The notes: generated by a model from the letters alone, not told the origin. 64,000 nucleotides of DNA from Petrolisthes cinctipes (GCA_033782935.1 JAWQEG010002496.1:1-64000), one strand, 5' to 3'; positions 1-12,400 are shown, counted from the first letter of the stretch. A program made the numbers and translations.

Positions 1-125
1 ATTCCTACAGGGTTATATAGTTGAGCAAAATAAAATGGTTTAGTCTGTTGCTTCGAATACTTTGGAGGAATCAGTTGCTCCAGATTTACCAACACTGTAG
101 ATTATTGTCCCCTTATTTAATGTAA

Positions 126-262
<137 letters not shown>

Positions 263-459
263 CCTAAATATATTCGAGTATGGTATTTTCATTGCATTAC
301 ATTTTATAGTTTCTGTCTATAACTAAGGCAAAGCTAAACCATATCACTACATTACACCACCATACATATACTGTAGCTGTGTACTGTAACACTCTCAACT
401 CTAAAACGGGGCTACATGGGGCTGACTGACTGACTGACTTGTTTATATAAATTATGTAG

Positions 460-697
460 TACAGTGGGTGGCAAAAGTTGTGTCGCCAAATCTACCAAGT
501 CATGAAGTACAAGTATGGAAATATAAATAAGCTTCACAGTCTCGTAAAATGAAAACAAAAGAGTAGTTTACTAATTTGCACCCCCCTCCCTCCGCCCCCC
601 CCCCTGGATATTGTAATTGTGTATGGTGAATGAATGTGTTGGTTCTGTGATTATCCTGTATGTTATCCTTTCTTAAACACTTTTGCCGCCGACTGTA
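460..697. mobile_element. Mariner-like miniature element, family D copy 1
   Basis: About 240 bp bounded by TA. The left end reads TACAGTGGGTGGCAAAAG and the right end is its imperfect inverse (CTTTTGCCGCCGACTGTA). There is no transposase ORF. Related copies lie at 8577-8760 and 60466-61010, in the same orientation with the same internal sequence. Confidence 0.75.
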
Positions 698-1201
698 CAT
701 TCACTTGGTAATAATTGTCACAACGCCACTCATAGTTTAACCTTCAACTGTATAAGGTCTGTGTATATTTTATATTCTCTCCTTGGGGGATGATGTTATG
801 TGTGTGTGTGGCGCCAGTGTGAGGCCAGAGCTGGGGTTGTACAGTATCCTACACACACAAACATCCATCCATCTCTCCTTCCAGCCACTGTACTCGGCTG
901 AATAGTGTACGAACTGCATTGGTCCTGTTGCTGCCATTTCACTGTAAGTACCAATCGATACTCCCTTTTTTTTTTTCATTATTTATTTGTGTCCACCTAT
1001 TCCTGTTTCATGGCACTCTAATAAATCACATGTACTATTCCCCCACATCTACTATTCCCGTTCTCAGTCATTACCAGTGATCGAGTAATTTTTTTTTCTT
1101 TTATTTAGGCCTTTTTTTCGGTATATTCTCTAGCAGAAAGTAAATTTTAGTCATTTTTTCCAAAGCACTGTTTTATGTGATTTTTGTTATATGCACGGGT
1201 A

Positions 1202-1388
1202 CTGTTGTTGTCGTTGTGTTGTTGTCGTTGTTATTATTGTTGTCATTGTCGTTGTTGTTGTCGGTGTTGTTGTCGTTATTGTTGATTTCGTTGTTGTTGT
1301 TGTTGTTATTGTCGTCGTTGTTGTTGTCGTTGTTGTGTTGTTGTCGTTATTGTCGGTGTTGTCGTTTTCGTTGTTGTCGTTGTTGTTG
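1202..1388. repeat. TTG/TCG trinucleotide array
   Basis: About 60 imperfect triplets of TTG, TCG and TTA ending 26 bp before the ASS1 ATG, next to the poly-T tract of the presumed splice acceptor. In plus orientation it enriches U upstream of the acceptor. Confidence 0.9.
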
Positions 1389-1414
1389 AAGTGTATTTTT
1401 TTTTTTTTTTTCAG

Positions 1415-2912
1415 ATGAGTGATAAAGGGACAGTTGTTCTGGCGTACTCTGGGGGTCTGGACACATCATGTATACTGGTGTGGCTGAAGGAACAAGGATA
1501 CCAGGTGGTCGCTTTTATGGTGAGTTGTTGTTGTTGTTGTTGTTAGTGTTGTTATTGGGTCTTATTCTAGGGACCCTGTGCTTGTATTTGAGACCTGGTG
1601 GCTTCTGATTCCTTCTGACTATGCCATGAAACAAGCTCCTTTAATTAATGTAGGTGGTGGTGTTTCGTGGCAGTGTTTGAAGGACTTGATAAACCTCCAA
1701 TTTTCTGACAACATCCAGGGGGTCCTTAACTATTTTTGCAGAGCCATTTCTAGATGTGTGAAACTTGTATTTATTCTCAGTCAAGTTGTATTTTCAGTCA
1801 AGCAATCGTATTTTAGTCAAGTAAAAAAATAATCTCAGTCAAGTAAGCGCATTTTAGTCAAGTAATAATCTCAGTCAAGTAATCGTGTCTCAGTCAAGTA
1901 ATCGTTATATTCTCAGTCAAATAATCGTGTCTTCAGTCAAATTATCATGTCTTAGCCAAGTTATATTCTCTGTCAAGTTGTATTCTCAGTCAGGTGTATC
2001 TATACAGAGTGATTCAGCTTCCCATGCATTAAATTGATTGATGACCTGCTTGGATAATTCTAAGCAAAAATATCTCTATAATGAAATGTCGAAATATACA
2101 GTCATGGTGTAGCTGTTACAATACATTTCTGATATTGTATTAAGGAAGGTAAAAAGTGAAGGGAAGCTTACCTAGATTTTGTACATCTTTATTCATTGAT
2201 CCTTACAGTGTACTTATATATATTTGCTACAATCGAAAGAATATGTTCAAAATGTTGTTTGTTCATCTGCGACACACTCTATTCCTGTACTACAAACATC
2301 TCAAACATGTACTCAGAAATCTAGGTGAGTTTTCCTTCACTTTTTGCCTTCCTTAATACAGTACCGTATCATAAATGTATTGTAACAGCTAAACTATCTA
2401 TAATTCGACATTTCATCATAGAGACATTTTTGCTTAGAATTATCCAAGCAGGTCATCATTCAATTTAATGTATGGAATGTTGAATCAACCTGTATATATC
2501 ACTGACCTTATACCCTTAGTCTGTCTCATTCCACTACTGTCACCTTATACTCTTAGACTGTCTCATTCCACTACTGTCACCTTATACTCTTAGACTGTCT
2601 CATTCCACTACAGTAACCTCATACCCTTAGACTGTCTCATTCTACTACAGTCGCCTCATACCCATAAGACTGTCTGTCTTTCTCTCATTCCACTACAGTC
2701 TAATCTGGGCCAAGATGAGGATTTTGAAGAGGCTAAGAAGAAGGCAACCAAACTGGGAGCTAAGGAGGTGAGTGAGGTTTATGCCTGTCTATTGTAATGA
2801 AAGGGTTTGTATACAGAAACAACACAGGGGTAAGATTTGATTCACTTCATGAGGTGATTATTAATTTTGACAAATTGAACAAAGATGATCGTGTTAGAAA
2901 TACTGAAGGCTA

Positions 2913-2976
<64 letters not shown>

Positions 2977-2999
2977 TCAATAATAATAATAATAATAAT

Positions 3000-3047
<48 letters not shown>

Positions 3048-3050
3048 TAC

Positions 3051-3104
<54 letters not shown>

Positions 3105-3116
3105 TACAACAAATAC

Positions 3117-3158
<42 letters not shown>

Positions 3159-4494
3159 CCCTTCAGGTTGTTATAGAGGACCAAAGAAAAGAGCTTGTAG
3201 AAGAGTTTGTATGGCCAGCAGTGAGTGGTGACCTGATCTACGAGGGTCGCTACCTACTCGGAACAGCCCTTGCCAGACCCTGTATTGTACGTGGTCTCAT
3301 CAGGGTGGCAAGGAGGGTCGGAGCAGGTCAGGTTTCCCCACCACATCCCACCCACCCACCTCTCTTATCCCACCCAACCAACCCACCCACCTCTCTTATC
3401 CTCTTCCTATCCCAACCATCCCATGTCTAACTAAGAGTTGTGTTTACGTTACATACTCAGATGTTTTATAATTATATACAATTGAGTGTTTATTGATTTT
3501 CTTTTAGGGATACTTGTATATTATGAATAATTCTTTTGCACTCGGGTAAATAACTAATTCTAAAGCACCGTAGAACCAATGACATTTTCCCAGACCTATT
3601 GTCGTGGTAAAATTCCACCAGCAATATTTATTCATTGTTGTATTATCCTTGCTCTGATTTAAATTAAGATGAGATAAGTGCCTACTTTTGGCACAGTGAA
3701 GCGCCTTGATTCCTCCAAAGCATGCCAGGAATCAGGATTAGATTAACGAAAATAATGAAGGTCTATTGCTTGGAATTGTTTAGAGGAATCAGTTGCTCCA
3801 AATTTACCAGCAGCATTATAGTTTAGCCATTTTTGGATATGATGATTCCTCCATACTATTCTCAGCAACAGGCCAGCCACCATTATTTTTGCTAATCTGG
3901 TCCTGTTTCCTGACATACTCTGGAGGAATCAAGGTTCTCCAACGTCCCTAAAGTATACTCTCCCCTTAATTAATAACCCAAAAACAACCACATGTACATT
4001 TTGTGCCTCGTGTGTTGCAGGCTTCGTCTCCCACGGAGCCACAGGGAAAGGCAATGATCAGATACGGTTTGAATTCGGCTGCTACGCCCTATGTCCTGAC
4101 ATCCAGGTGAGGGAGGGAGCCGGGCCTGTCTGGGATAGATAACTACTCCTTATTATTCCTCTTGTGTTTGTAATATGACCAAGGAATGTATAGTTTTTAG
4201 TTCTTCATTATTCCTCTTGTGTTTGTAATATGACCTTGGAATTATGTTTTTTTTTTTCATTATTCCTCTTGTGTTTGTATATGACCCAAAAAATAATATG
4301 TAGTTTTTTTTTTTATCAAGTTTTTCTCTTCTGTTTTCAGGTGATTTCGCCGTGGAAGGACCCGTCGTTCTACCGTCGTTTTCCCGGGCGTCCTGAGCTC
4401 TTTGAATACGCCAGGCAGCACGACATTCCCCTCCCCATCACCCCAAAGGCACCCTGGAGTATAGACGCCAATTTGGTCCATATCAGGTAGAGTA

Positions 4495-4528
<34 letters not shown>

Positions 4529-4857
4529 ACCTGTGGTCGGTATTCTTACACACGAGGCTATAATTATGGAAAGAGAGGTCATTGTTTTGGACTGTAGCAG
4601 TGAATGATCAACCAATTAAGTGACTGTGATTAGCAACACAACATAACTTATTACTAATGTTGCATTGCAGTTACGTAGTCTTACATTTCCTATTTATATG
4701 TTAATTGTAAACCATCAGATCCAACAGCCTGTGCATTGTGTATGTATAAATTTTTGTGGCCAATAATACCGTACCGTCAAATGGGTGGGTAGGGATGAAC
4801 GGAGCTTTTTCCATTTTTTTTTTTTAGGGGGGGGGGGGGGTTCGGGTTAATATTATC

Positions 4858-4902
<45 letters not shown>

Positions 4903-6762
4903 TAAAACACACTCACAACGTAAAACTGCACCACACACACACACAAAACAATACAACAACAACAACTTCTTACTGACTTTTCCCTTCAGCTACGAGTCTG
5001 GTATTCTAGAGGACCCCGCCACCCCTGCCCCCCCTTACCTCTACCTGTGGACCACTGACCCTGAGAAGGCACCTCAGCAAGCACAGCAACTCACCATCAC
5101 TTTCAAAGAGGGTCAGTAACTTGCACTCTATAATCTGCAAACACTTTTTATAATAATTTTGAATTAATTTTCTTTTAATTTACACACACACACACAAATA
5201 AAACACACACACACACACACACATACACACACAAATAAAACACACACACACATACACACACACACACTTTATCCTATCAGTAAGTATATAACTCATGTTT
5301 CACCAAATCATTTCACCGGCTATTTTTGCACAAATATTTTACCTTTTACTATACAACATGAAGACCTCATCACCTAACCCAATCCCCATCCCCCCATCTT
5401 CCCACACCAGGAGTGCCACACAGGGTGAGTGTGGAGGGGGAAGGCACTACTGTACATGATCCTCTAGAGATATTTGACACATGCAACCGTATAGGCGCAA
5501 GGCATGGTGTGGGACGAGTTGATTTGGTGGAGAACAGGAGTGTCGGTATTAAGGTATGTACAGTATGTGAACATAAGTTTCAATACACGTATGGATATCT
5601 CATGTTGTTTAGAATAATGAGCTATAGCTGTTTGTAGTAAATTAGAAGATGGTATATATATAACCGATTTATTGGGAAGTTTCTCAAGTTATCACACAGA
5701 CTGCTGATCACTGACCCCTTGGCCCACACACACACCTAACCTAACCTAACCTAACTTATATATTATAATTATCCACAGTCTCGAGGTGTGTATGAGACGC
5801 CAGGATTGTCTCTACTTCGATCAGCACACATGGATCTCGAATCACTTTGTATGGATCGGGAGGTGAAGAAAATTAAGGATTATCTCTCAACATGTATGGC
5901 TCAACAAGTGTACAATGGTGAGTGTCTGTAGTGTACGTACATGCAGCTTTATCTCGATTAATTAGGTTATTTTTTATTTTTTATTATTCATTTGTAGTAT
6001 TTTCTTATGGTATTCTGACTGTCTCTTTTCAATCAGTTTGTAAGTCTTTTAGTTTGTGTGTTTATATTGTTTTTTTTTCTATCTATGTATCTATATTTAT
6101 CTCTTTATCTATCTATCTGTTTTATCCATCCCATTCCACAGGTCTTTGGTACAGTCCAGAATTCGAGTTTACCCGCAGCTGTGTACAGAAGGCAGAGAAT
6201 GTAGTGACAGGCAGTGTACAACTCAGAGTGTACAAGGGTAATGGTGAGTAGCTGCTGTTTTCCTGTATTATTTTATATTGGTTGTATATAAGATGTGTTT
6301 ACTAATGTTTTATAATTATTAATGTACGCAGCATTACGTTTTATTCTTCTTTTATTTTGTATTGGATGTATATATATGAGATGCGATTACTAATGTTTCA
6401 TAATTATTAAAGTACACATCATTACGTGTTATTCTTTTTTTGGGGGGTGGGTGGGTGGGTGATATTTTTACCTTTTCTAATAATAATAATAATAATAATG
6501 TTATGTGATTATTTTCGGAGGGTTAGTTAATGCCACTTTTGCCTTCCGATTACTCATATATTTTAATTTTTTCTATCTGTTGTGACATGATGCAGTGTTC
6601 GTGGTGAAGAGAGAAGCTCCCATATCTCTGTACAACCAAGAGTTAGTAAGTATGGACGTGCAGGGAGAGTACGAACCGATTGATGCAGCAGGCTTCATAC
6701 GCATCAACGCAGTACGCCTCAAGGAATACCAGCGGGTCAAAACACTGATGGAGCACAAATAA
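1415..6762 (+). CDS. ASS1: Argininosuccinate synthase, complete, 10 coding exons
   Basis: Cytosolic enzyme that joins citrulline and aspartate using ATP, giving argininosuccinate for arginine synthesis. Exons: 1415-1519, 2699-2767, 3167-3326, 4021-4106, 4341-4486, 4990-5111, 5411-5553, 5779-5917, 6142-6243, 6596-6762. All introns are GT-AG, phases agree, and the sum is 412 codons plus TAA, the length I recall for the human enzyme. The N-terminus carries the PP-loop ATP motif AYSGGLDTS; exon 4 carries [10 protein letters not shown] and exon 7 KHGVGR-type residues ([13 protein letters not shown]). Most of the chain aligns by eye with vertebrate ASS1. The ATG follows a poly-T tract and CAG at once, so it probably sits at the start of an internal exon and a non-coding exon lies upstream. 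Introns are full of microsatellites and a minisatellite. AATAAA signals lie at 6979 and 7014. No break or missing motif was seen. Confidence 0.97.
1570..1738. mobile_element. TTAA-type miniature element, family B
   Basis: In ASS1 intron 1. It shows paired blocks (GCTTCTGATTCC, CCATGAAACA, TTTCGTGGCA, AACCTCCAATTTTC) and ends GGGGGTCCTTAAC. Relatives lie at 49193-49345, about 25342-25425 (partial) and 60281-60435. It is non-coding; piggyBac-like origin is inferred from the TTAA ends. Confidence 0.55.
1772..1992. repeat. Degenerate tandem repeat around TCTCAGTCAAGTAATCG
   Basis: About a dozen diverged units of roughly 16-20 bp sharing CAGTCAAGT, in ASS1 intron 1. Confidence 0.8.
2003..2494. 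mobile_element. Fold-back element with ~150-bp inverted arms
   Basis: The left arm (2003 to about 2165) is matched in reverse complement by the right arm (about 2345-2494). Shared blocks include GACCTGCTTGGATAATTCTA and GCTGTTACAATACATTT. Outer ends read TACAGAGTGATTCA and its inverse beginning TACAGGTTGATTCA, next to TA. The centre has no transposase. It lies in ASS1 intron 1. Confidence 0.8.
2510..2698 (+). repeat. 37-bp minisatellite that includes the ASS1 exon 2 acceptor
   Basis: About five units start near 2521, 2558, 2595, 2632 and 2670. Each carries CTGTCTCATTCCACTAC followed by TGT or AGT. The last unit is the true polypyrimidine tract and acceptor; exon 2 starts at 2699. Two earlier units also read CACTACAGT or CTACTACAGT and could work as decoy acceptors. 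Confidence 0.88.
2917..3155. repeat. (AAT)n microsatellite
   Basis: About 80 imperfect AAT units in ASS1 intron 2, ending 11 bp before exon 3. The intron therefore has almost no polypyrimidine tract apart from ACTCCCTTCAG. Confidence 0.95.
3687..3975. mobile_element. Two opposed TTAA-type miniature elements (family A)
   Basis: One copy runs 3687-3832 and a second, inverted copy 3838-3975, in ASS1 intron 3. Both carry GATTCCTCCA blocks, the inverse GGAGGAATC, and a GGTCCTGTTTCC-type centre; the second ends in CTCCCCTTAATT. Confidence 0.7.
4859..5268. repeat. CA tracts in ASS1 introns 5 and 6
   Basis: Pure CA runs at 4859-4899 and interrupted CA/AAATAAA runs at 5181-5268, with exon 6 (4990-5111) between them. 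A poly-A run lies at 4498-4526 and poly-G at about 4830-4840. Confidence 0.9.
5735..5755. repeat. Short TTAGG-type run (CCTAA x4)
   Basis: Four CCTAA units, the complement of the arthropod telomere repeat, in ASS1 intron 7. Similar short runs occur at 44681-44706, 62090-62110, 62345-62370 and 63715-63760. Confidence 0.7.
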
Positions 6763-6777
6763 TATGGGTTGGTTGGT

Positions 6778-6778
<1 letters not shown>

Positions 6779-6849
<71 letters not shown>
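6779..6849. repeat. (AG)n microsatellite in the ASS1 3' UTR
   Basis: About 35 AG units starting 17 bp after the ASS1 stop codon and upstream of both AATAAA signals, so it should be transcribed in the 3' UTR. Confidence 0.93.
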
Positions 6850-6856
<7 letters not shown>

Positions 6857-6978
6857 ACATTGACAGAGAGAGAGTGAGAGAGAGGAAAGGAGGGACATTG
6901 ACAGAGAAGGAGAGGGAGGGAGGAGAAGGGACATTGAGCTTTTGAGGGATAGATGGAGGAGAAGTGAAGCAAACATGA

Positions 6979-7019
6979 AATAAAGTAAAGGACCCCCGTG
7001 ATGTAGTCCGAAAAATAAA
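6979..7019 (+). terminator. Candidate polyadenylation signals of ASS1
   Basis: AATAAA hexamers at 6979-6984 and 7014-7019, about 220 and 250 bp after the stop codon. Placement is by motif only. Confidence 0.5.
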
Positions 7020-7731
7020 GAAATTAAAATTACGTCAATATAAAATAGGTATTCCAACAAGTTTTCCATTTTCTATGTTTAGGAGCATCAAAGAAAACGT
7101 ACAAGATAAATGAAATCTAGAAGGAATTATTTATTTGTTTGTCTGGTGACATTGAAGGCTCAATTGTAGCCCTTCCAATTCTAAAATTAATGGCTTGTGT
7201 TGCCTGGCTTGGTGTGGAGGAACCAGGTCGAGGTCCCTCCATCTCCTCTCAGCTCAAAATAAGGGTCAAAAATTTTTGTTTGAACAGCAATTCATAAACC
7301 TTGGTTGTCGAGTTGACTAAAATACTACAATTGATTAATCGACTGACATTAGGCGCCGCAACAGCTAGGTCATATAGCACCAGAAGAGAGTGAGTACCGT
7401 ACTGAGTGGCTACTAACATATAGACAAAGTGAAGGAATATGTTTATTTTGGAGTGACTATAATTTAGTCTTGTACGTACATGACCTGATGTGAGGAAACA
7501 ATGGACTGTATGTAAGAATATCGGTGGTGGTGTTGACGATGGTGTGGTACTGGTACGATGGGGATGTTGCTTTGTCTATGGAGCCATTGTATTGGTACCA
7601 TGGATGTTCTTGCATACTGGCCAAGGTGTTGCATCGTGTCCCACTATACCCTAGACAAGCACACATACATTTACTTAAACAGAATGATATCTTTGTTGTG
7701 TGTGTGTGTGAGTGTGTAAGTGTGTGTGTGT

Positions 7732-7734
<3 letters not shown>

Positions 7735-7812
<78 letters not shown>
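7735..7812. repeat. (TG)n microsatellite
   Basis: About 39 uninterrupted TG units, preceded by an imperfect TG stretch from about 7697 and joined to the polypurine array that follows. Confidence 0.95.
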
Positions 7813-7814
<2 letters not shown>

Positions 7815-7832
7815 TGGAGAGAATAGGAGGAG

Positions 7833-8402
7833 GTCAATAAGAAGAAGGAGGACAAGAAGAAGAATGGAAAAAGAAGAGAGAACAGAAGGAGAAAAGGAGA
7901 AGATGAGAAAGAGAAAACTAGAAAAGAAGGAATAGGAGAAGATGGAGAAGAAGAGGAAGAGTAGGAGGAGGAGGAGAACAAGAAGAAGAAGGAAGAGGAG
8001 AACAAGAAGAAGGAGGAGGAGAACAAGGAGGAGGAGAACAAGAAGAAGAAGAAGGAGGAGGAGAACAAGAAGAAGAAGAAGGAGGAGGAGAACAAGAAGA
8101 AGAAGAAGGAGGAGGAGAACAAGAAGAAGAAGAAGGAGGAGGAGAACAAGAAGAAGAAGAAGGAGGAGGAGAACAAGAAGAAGAAGAAGGAGGAGGAGAA
8201 CAAGAAGAAGAAGAAGGAGGAGGAGAACAAGAAGAAGAAGAAGGAGGAGGAGAACAAGAAGAAGAAGGAGGAGGAGGAGAACAAGAAGAAGAAGGAGGAG
8301 GAGAACAAGAAGAAGAAGGAGGAGAAGAAGGAGGAGGAGAACAAGGAGGAGAACAACAAGAATGAGAACAAGAAGGAAAACAAGGAGGAGGAGGAGAACT
8401 AG
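7833..8402. repeat. Polypurine minisatellite, 27-bp unit
   Basis: Nearly pure purine on the plus strand. The core is about ten copies of a 27-bp unit (GAGAACAAGAAG plus further AAG and GAG triplets) with the single pyrimidine C in AAC. Long ORFs on both strands (Arg-rich plus, Leu/Phe/Ser-rich minus) are repeat artefacts. Confidence 0.93.
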
Positions 8403-8576
8403 AAAGAGAAGAGGAGAGAGGGGGAGTGGGAGATAGGTGTGTGTTGTGCTAGGGTACAGTATATAGGGGACACCAATGGGGGGGGGATGGCAGGGGGTCA
8501 AGAAACTGTACATAACAATAATAACTTTGCTATACTTGACCTACTGCCTGTACCTATTGTGTGATTTATAGAGTGA

Positions 8577-8760
8577 GTCAGTGGCTAAAGTTGTCACCAC
8601 ATCTGCCAATTCATCAAGTATATACAGTATGGAAATATAAGCTTCATTGGTTCTTAATTAACACTGAAGAACCAGAAAAGCTTATATGTTTGTTCAATGA
8701 TTAGCCTTTTATGTTATCAAGCACTGGGTGAGGAGACAACTATTTTGCTGCTGACTGTAC
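8577..8760. mobile_element. Mariner-like miniature element, family D copy 2
   Basis: A diverged copy of the 460-697 element: begins CAGTGGCTAAAGTTGTC and ends TTGCTGCTGACTGTA. The inner segment AAATATAAGCTTCA is shared with the other copies. Confidence 0.65.
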
Positions 8761-9409
8761 AGAGAGAATAACTATTGGTACAATATGATTATAATGATAG
8801 TGACTGTTTATTTTTACCTATTGTATAACTGCTGTACAAAGAAAATTAGTCAGAAAAAATATATACTGTAATAGTAAAGGGATATTCTCCTGTCAAACTG
8901 AAGTGCTATGGATTCCTCCACATTGGTTTTGTGGCACAGTTTGGAGGAACTGATAGTCTTCAGTTTACTGTCAAGAAAATTTTCCATTAACTTTGTCTGT
9001 GCCATTTTACCTTGGACAATAACATGACTTTTTGCACAAATATGATGGAAGTCCAATAATGGTACTGATGTTTAACCCATTGTACTTAATATAAGTACAG
9101 GTAATCTATTATTAATACACTAAAAAGTTTAGGTTTCACTCTGTTAATGAAGCTGCATATATTATGTCTTAATCTTAAGCATGAAAACACGTTCACATAA
9201 AAAATATAAGAGTAGCACTGGCTTCACCTCAACAATAAAAACATGCAACAATAATTAGAAAAAGTCATATTATAGTACAGCAGTAAGTAACAAGTTTCTG
9301 CACCTTGACAAAGTCTTATGAATTCCAAAACATTCACGAGTCACACAAGAGATAGAGAAAGAAAAGGTGAGCTTAGACTGTCAAGAGCATCATCAGGAGC
9401 AGCAGCGCA

Positions 9410-12400
9410 TCAGGTGACTCCAGCTGCATCTAACTTGGGGTCACTCAGAGGACTGATTACTATGTGAATCTTGAGAGAGTCACAGGGTTCCTGGAGGTAC
9501 CTCTTCCTCTCCTGAAAAAATAACAATTACAGTACAGTACTCAACATACTCATTAGACACAATGCTAGAAAAGGGTTAGTCTCTAATGATAGTCTTTCTG
9601 TTAGTCATGAGGTGCTACTTAAAAAAATGACTACAGCCAAGCTAATCTAGACAATGTAGATCTTTAAAATTGATCACCTGACTCCTTTTTATGAACTTTT
9701 CTCTCTACCAAAATACTGTATATAATTAATCTGCACACTAGGAAGGAGCAAATTTTCAAGTACAATACTTCACTCAATAAGTTATGATAAAACACCAATG
9801 AAGAAACTAAGACTATAAACCCACTCCCAAGTTGAAAATTGAGGTAGTTCAGAGTATTGCTAAATGTGCCACCACATTTAGTTGGTAATGCACTTGTATA
9901 ATGTGAAAGATAAGACGAGATGGCAACAGAGCTTACTGGAGGATCATTGAGGCTGTCAAATGGCAGGATGTCATCCAAATTGAGAAGGTTGTCATCAGCA
10001 GAGAAGATATAGTTGGTAGACACAACACTAAGGACGTACTCGACTCCCTCTTGTGCAGCAAATATAAGGACAGCCACTCGTACTCTGGCATGGTCTACAT
10101 CTTTGGCTGTCACTGCTAGTCTTACTGTTCGTAACACTGCCTCTGGAACCTCCACTGTTCCCTGCCACACTATCAAGTAGAATTTACGAAACCACACACC
10201 CTGTTGGGATGGTGTCAATTAGTTACCTTGTGATATGCCTGGCTAGCTAGTGGTTTATCAAGGCATATATTTGTAACTCTGTTACCTACTGTAAAAAAAG
10301 AACAGTGATACAATAATGCTTTTAATATAAGATTTATATGGGTCTGTAAGAATACACATTAAAAAGAATACAGCAAAATTTTCATTCAACCTTAACTTTT
10401 ACTAATCATATTAGCACAGACAGACATTAAAAGAATCTCATTAAGATTGTTTGGACAAACAATAATGGTATGAAAGATGAGTTGATTTCACCACAGTCAC
10501 TCCCTTGTAGATTAGGGTGTCTCACAATAGCTACATACTGTATACAAGTACTCTGGAAAGTCTTTAAATACTATAGTTCATAACATATCAAATAAGCCAG
10601 ACACTTTTGATACATAAGAAAACATACATACCTTTGGATATAGCTCCACTATCCATTCCAACTGAGAGTCACAATCCAGCTCTGATGCAGAAGCTGGAGT
10701 GGAAAATACAAGAGTGCGAGTGTGGTATGCAGGCAGTCCTGGAAGGTTATCAACAGTAAGGCTGGCACTCCACTGCTCTGCTGTATACAGACGAGGTGTA
10801 AATAGTAGTCGGTTGGAAGGGTCTGGGTCTCGCATAATTTCACGTACACGCTCCCACTGACCTGCATCACATACAATATGACATATTAAAGCTGGAAATA
10901 TAATTATACAGCACATTATTTACCAAGTAAGAAGACTTTGGTCTACATATGGAATAATGTGTACTGCATGTACTTACATAATTCTGACTATTTCATAACA
11001 TTTCACTATTTTCACAAAGTTATTGTTTTTCTTTAAAGGTCATACTGTAAATAACTCATGTTAATTAAACAATCTATCTTCTCCACTGTCATCGCTTTGT
11101 TTACATTATCCCTTCCAACCCTTCTTTTTATGTGCATTTCTATCCTTTCCTCATTATTTCCGTTATGTTTCATTTTCCATCTTTTCTCTCTTTCAATTCT
11201 CTCTTCCTCTCCTTGTATAGTCCCTAAAATAAGTACACAGGAGCCAAAGTGAGACCAGATCTTATATATACATGCATTGCAGCCGAGATTCAGTTAGCAG
11301 CTCACACACACACAAAGCTTGTCAAACACTTCACCCATATTCTCTAAACACTACACCTAGTTTTTCTCTTGAGTGAAAGTGAATGACCATAATCAGTGTC
11401 ACATAACAGTGGCAGTCCTTGGTATTGACAGGGAATATAGGAAGCTGCCTTGGGAAGGAACTATGGTAAAGAGTAACATTATATGCTTAGCTAATTATCA
11501 TGCCACATTCAGCATACTGGTCACATGGTACATATCTCATTATTGACAGGAAAACCAATGACATGTAGACTGAATGGAAACTGGTTTTATAGCATATAAA
11601 GCAGCAACTTACTCAAACCATGCACATAACACTGACAAGAATTGGTGCTGGAAAGTTTATATACCCAATGAATAAACGCACCTGAATGGAAGGACATGCC
11701 AATAGCCATACGTGTGACAAAGAATTCCTTGTACTTGATGGTTAGAGGCACCAGTAAGAGGTCTGCCAGCTGACGTGGTGTCATCATAGGAAACCTCACA
11801 TACTTCATCACCTGCACAAATCAAAGTTCTCTATGCAAAATAAAGCTGACACAATCTATGCAAGCATAATTATCCTATAATTAATAAAAATATTTACTAA
11901 CTCCTTCAAAGCTTTTCATTTACTGTATAACATGTGAATGAACTGAGTGAGAATATATGACAACCAGCAGGGGTATTGATAACTAAATATGAGGATATAG
12001 CCTACTGTACTCTAATATATCAATTTCATTTAAAGAATGCATTCCTTTTCTTACTACAGGGAGAACGTGAATCACTTGAGATCTGTATAAGCCAATGACT
12101 AGAGGGAATGAAAGTATGTGCCTGTAGTATATTTTTTTTAACCCAGCACTAGCCTAATGCACTGGTTGCTTCCCTCATCTCAAAACACTGCAATTTACTC
12201 AAAACTTGATCTGATATTTTTATCAATACTTTAGCATTTAAATGCATGTGTTTGAGGTCCTCACTATGGCAAGAAGAGGAACTAAAACTTTTAATGAGTG
12301 TTTGCCTTATACTTCCTCTTTGATTAAACCTTCTTGACAATGATACACTTTTGGTACACATACATTGGAGTGCCTTGATTCCTCCAAACTATGTCAGGAA

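Noticed and set aside
5735..5755. A telomere or interstitial telomere array
   Set aside because: Only about four CCTAA units; similar short runs recur inside dispersed repeats in this window.
7457..8513. Long ORFs on both strands (Leu/Phe/Ser-rich minus, Arg-rich plus) across the polypurine array
   Set aside because: Products of a 27-bp repeat whose length is a multiple of three, which keeps frames open. No domain, no splice context and no non-repetitive coding sequence.
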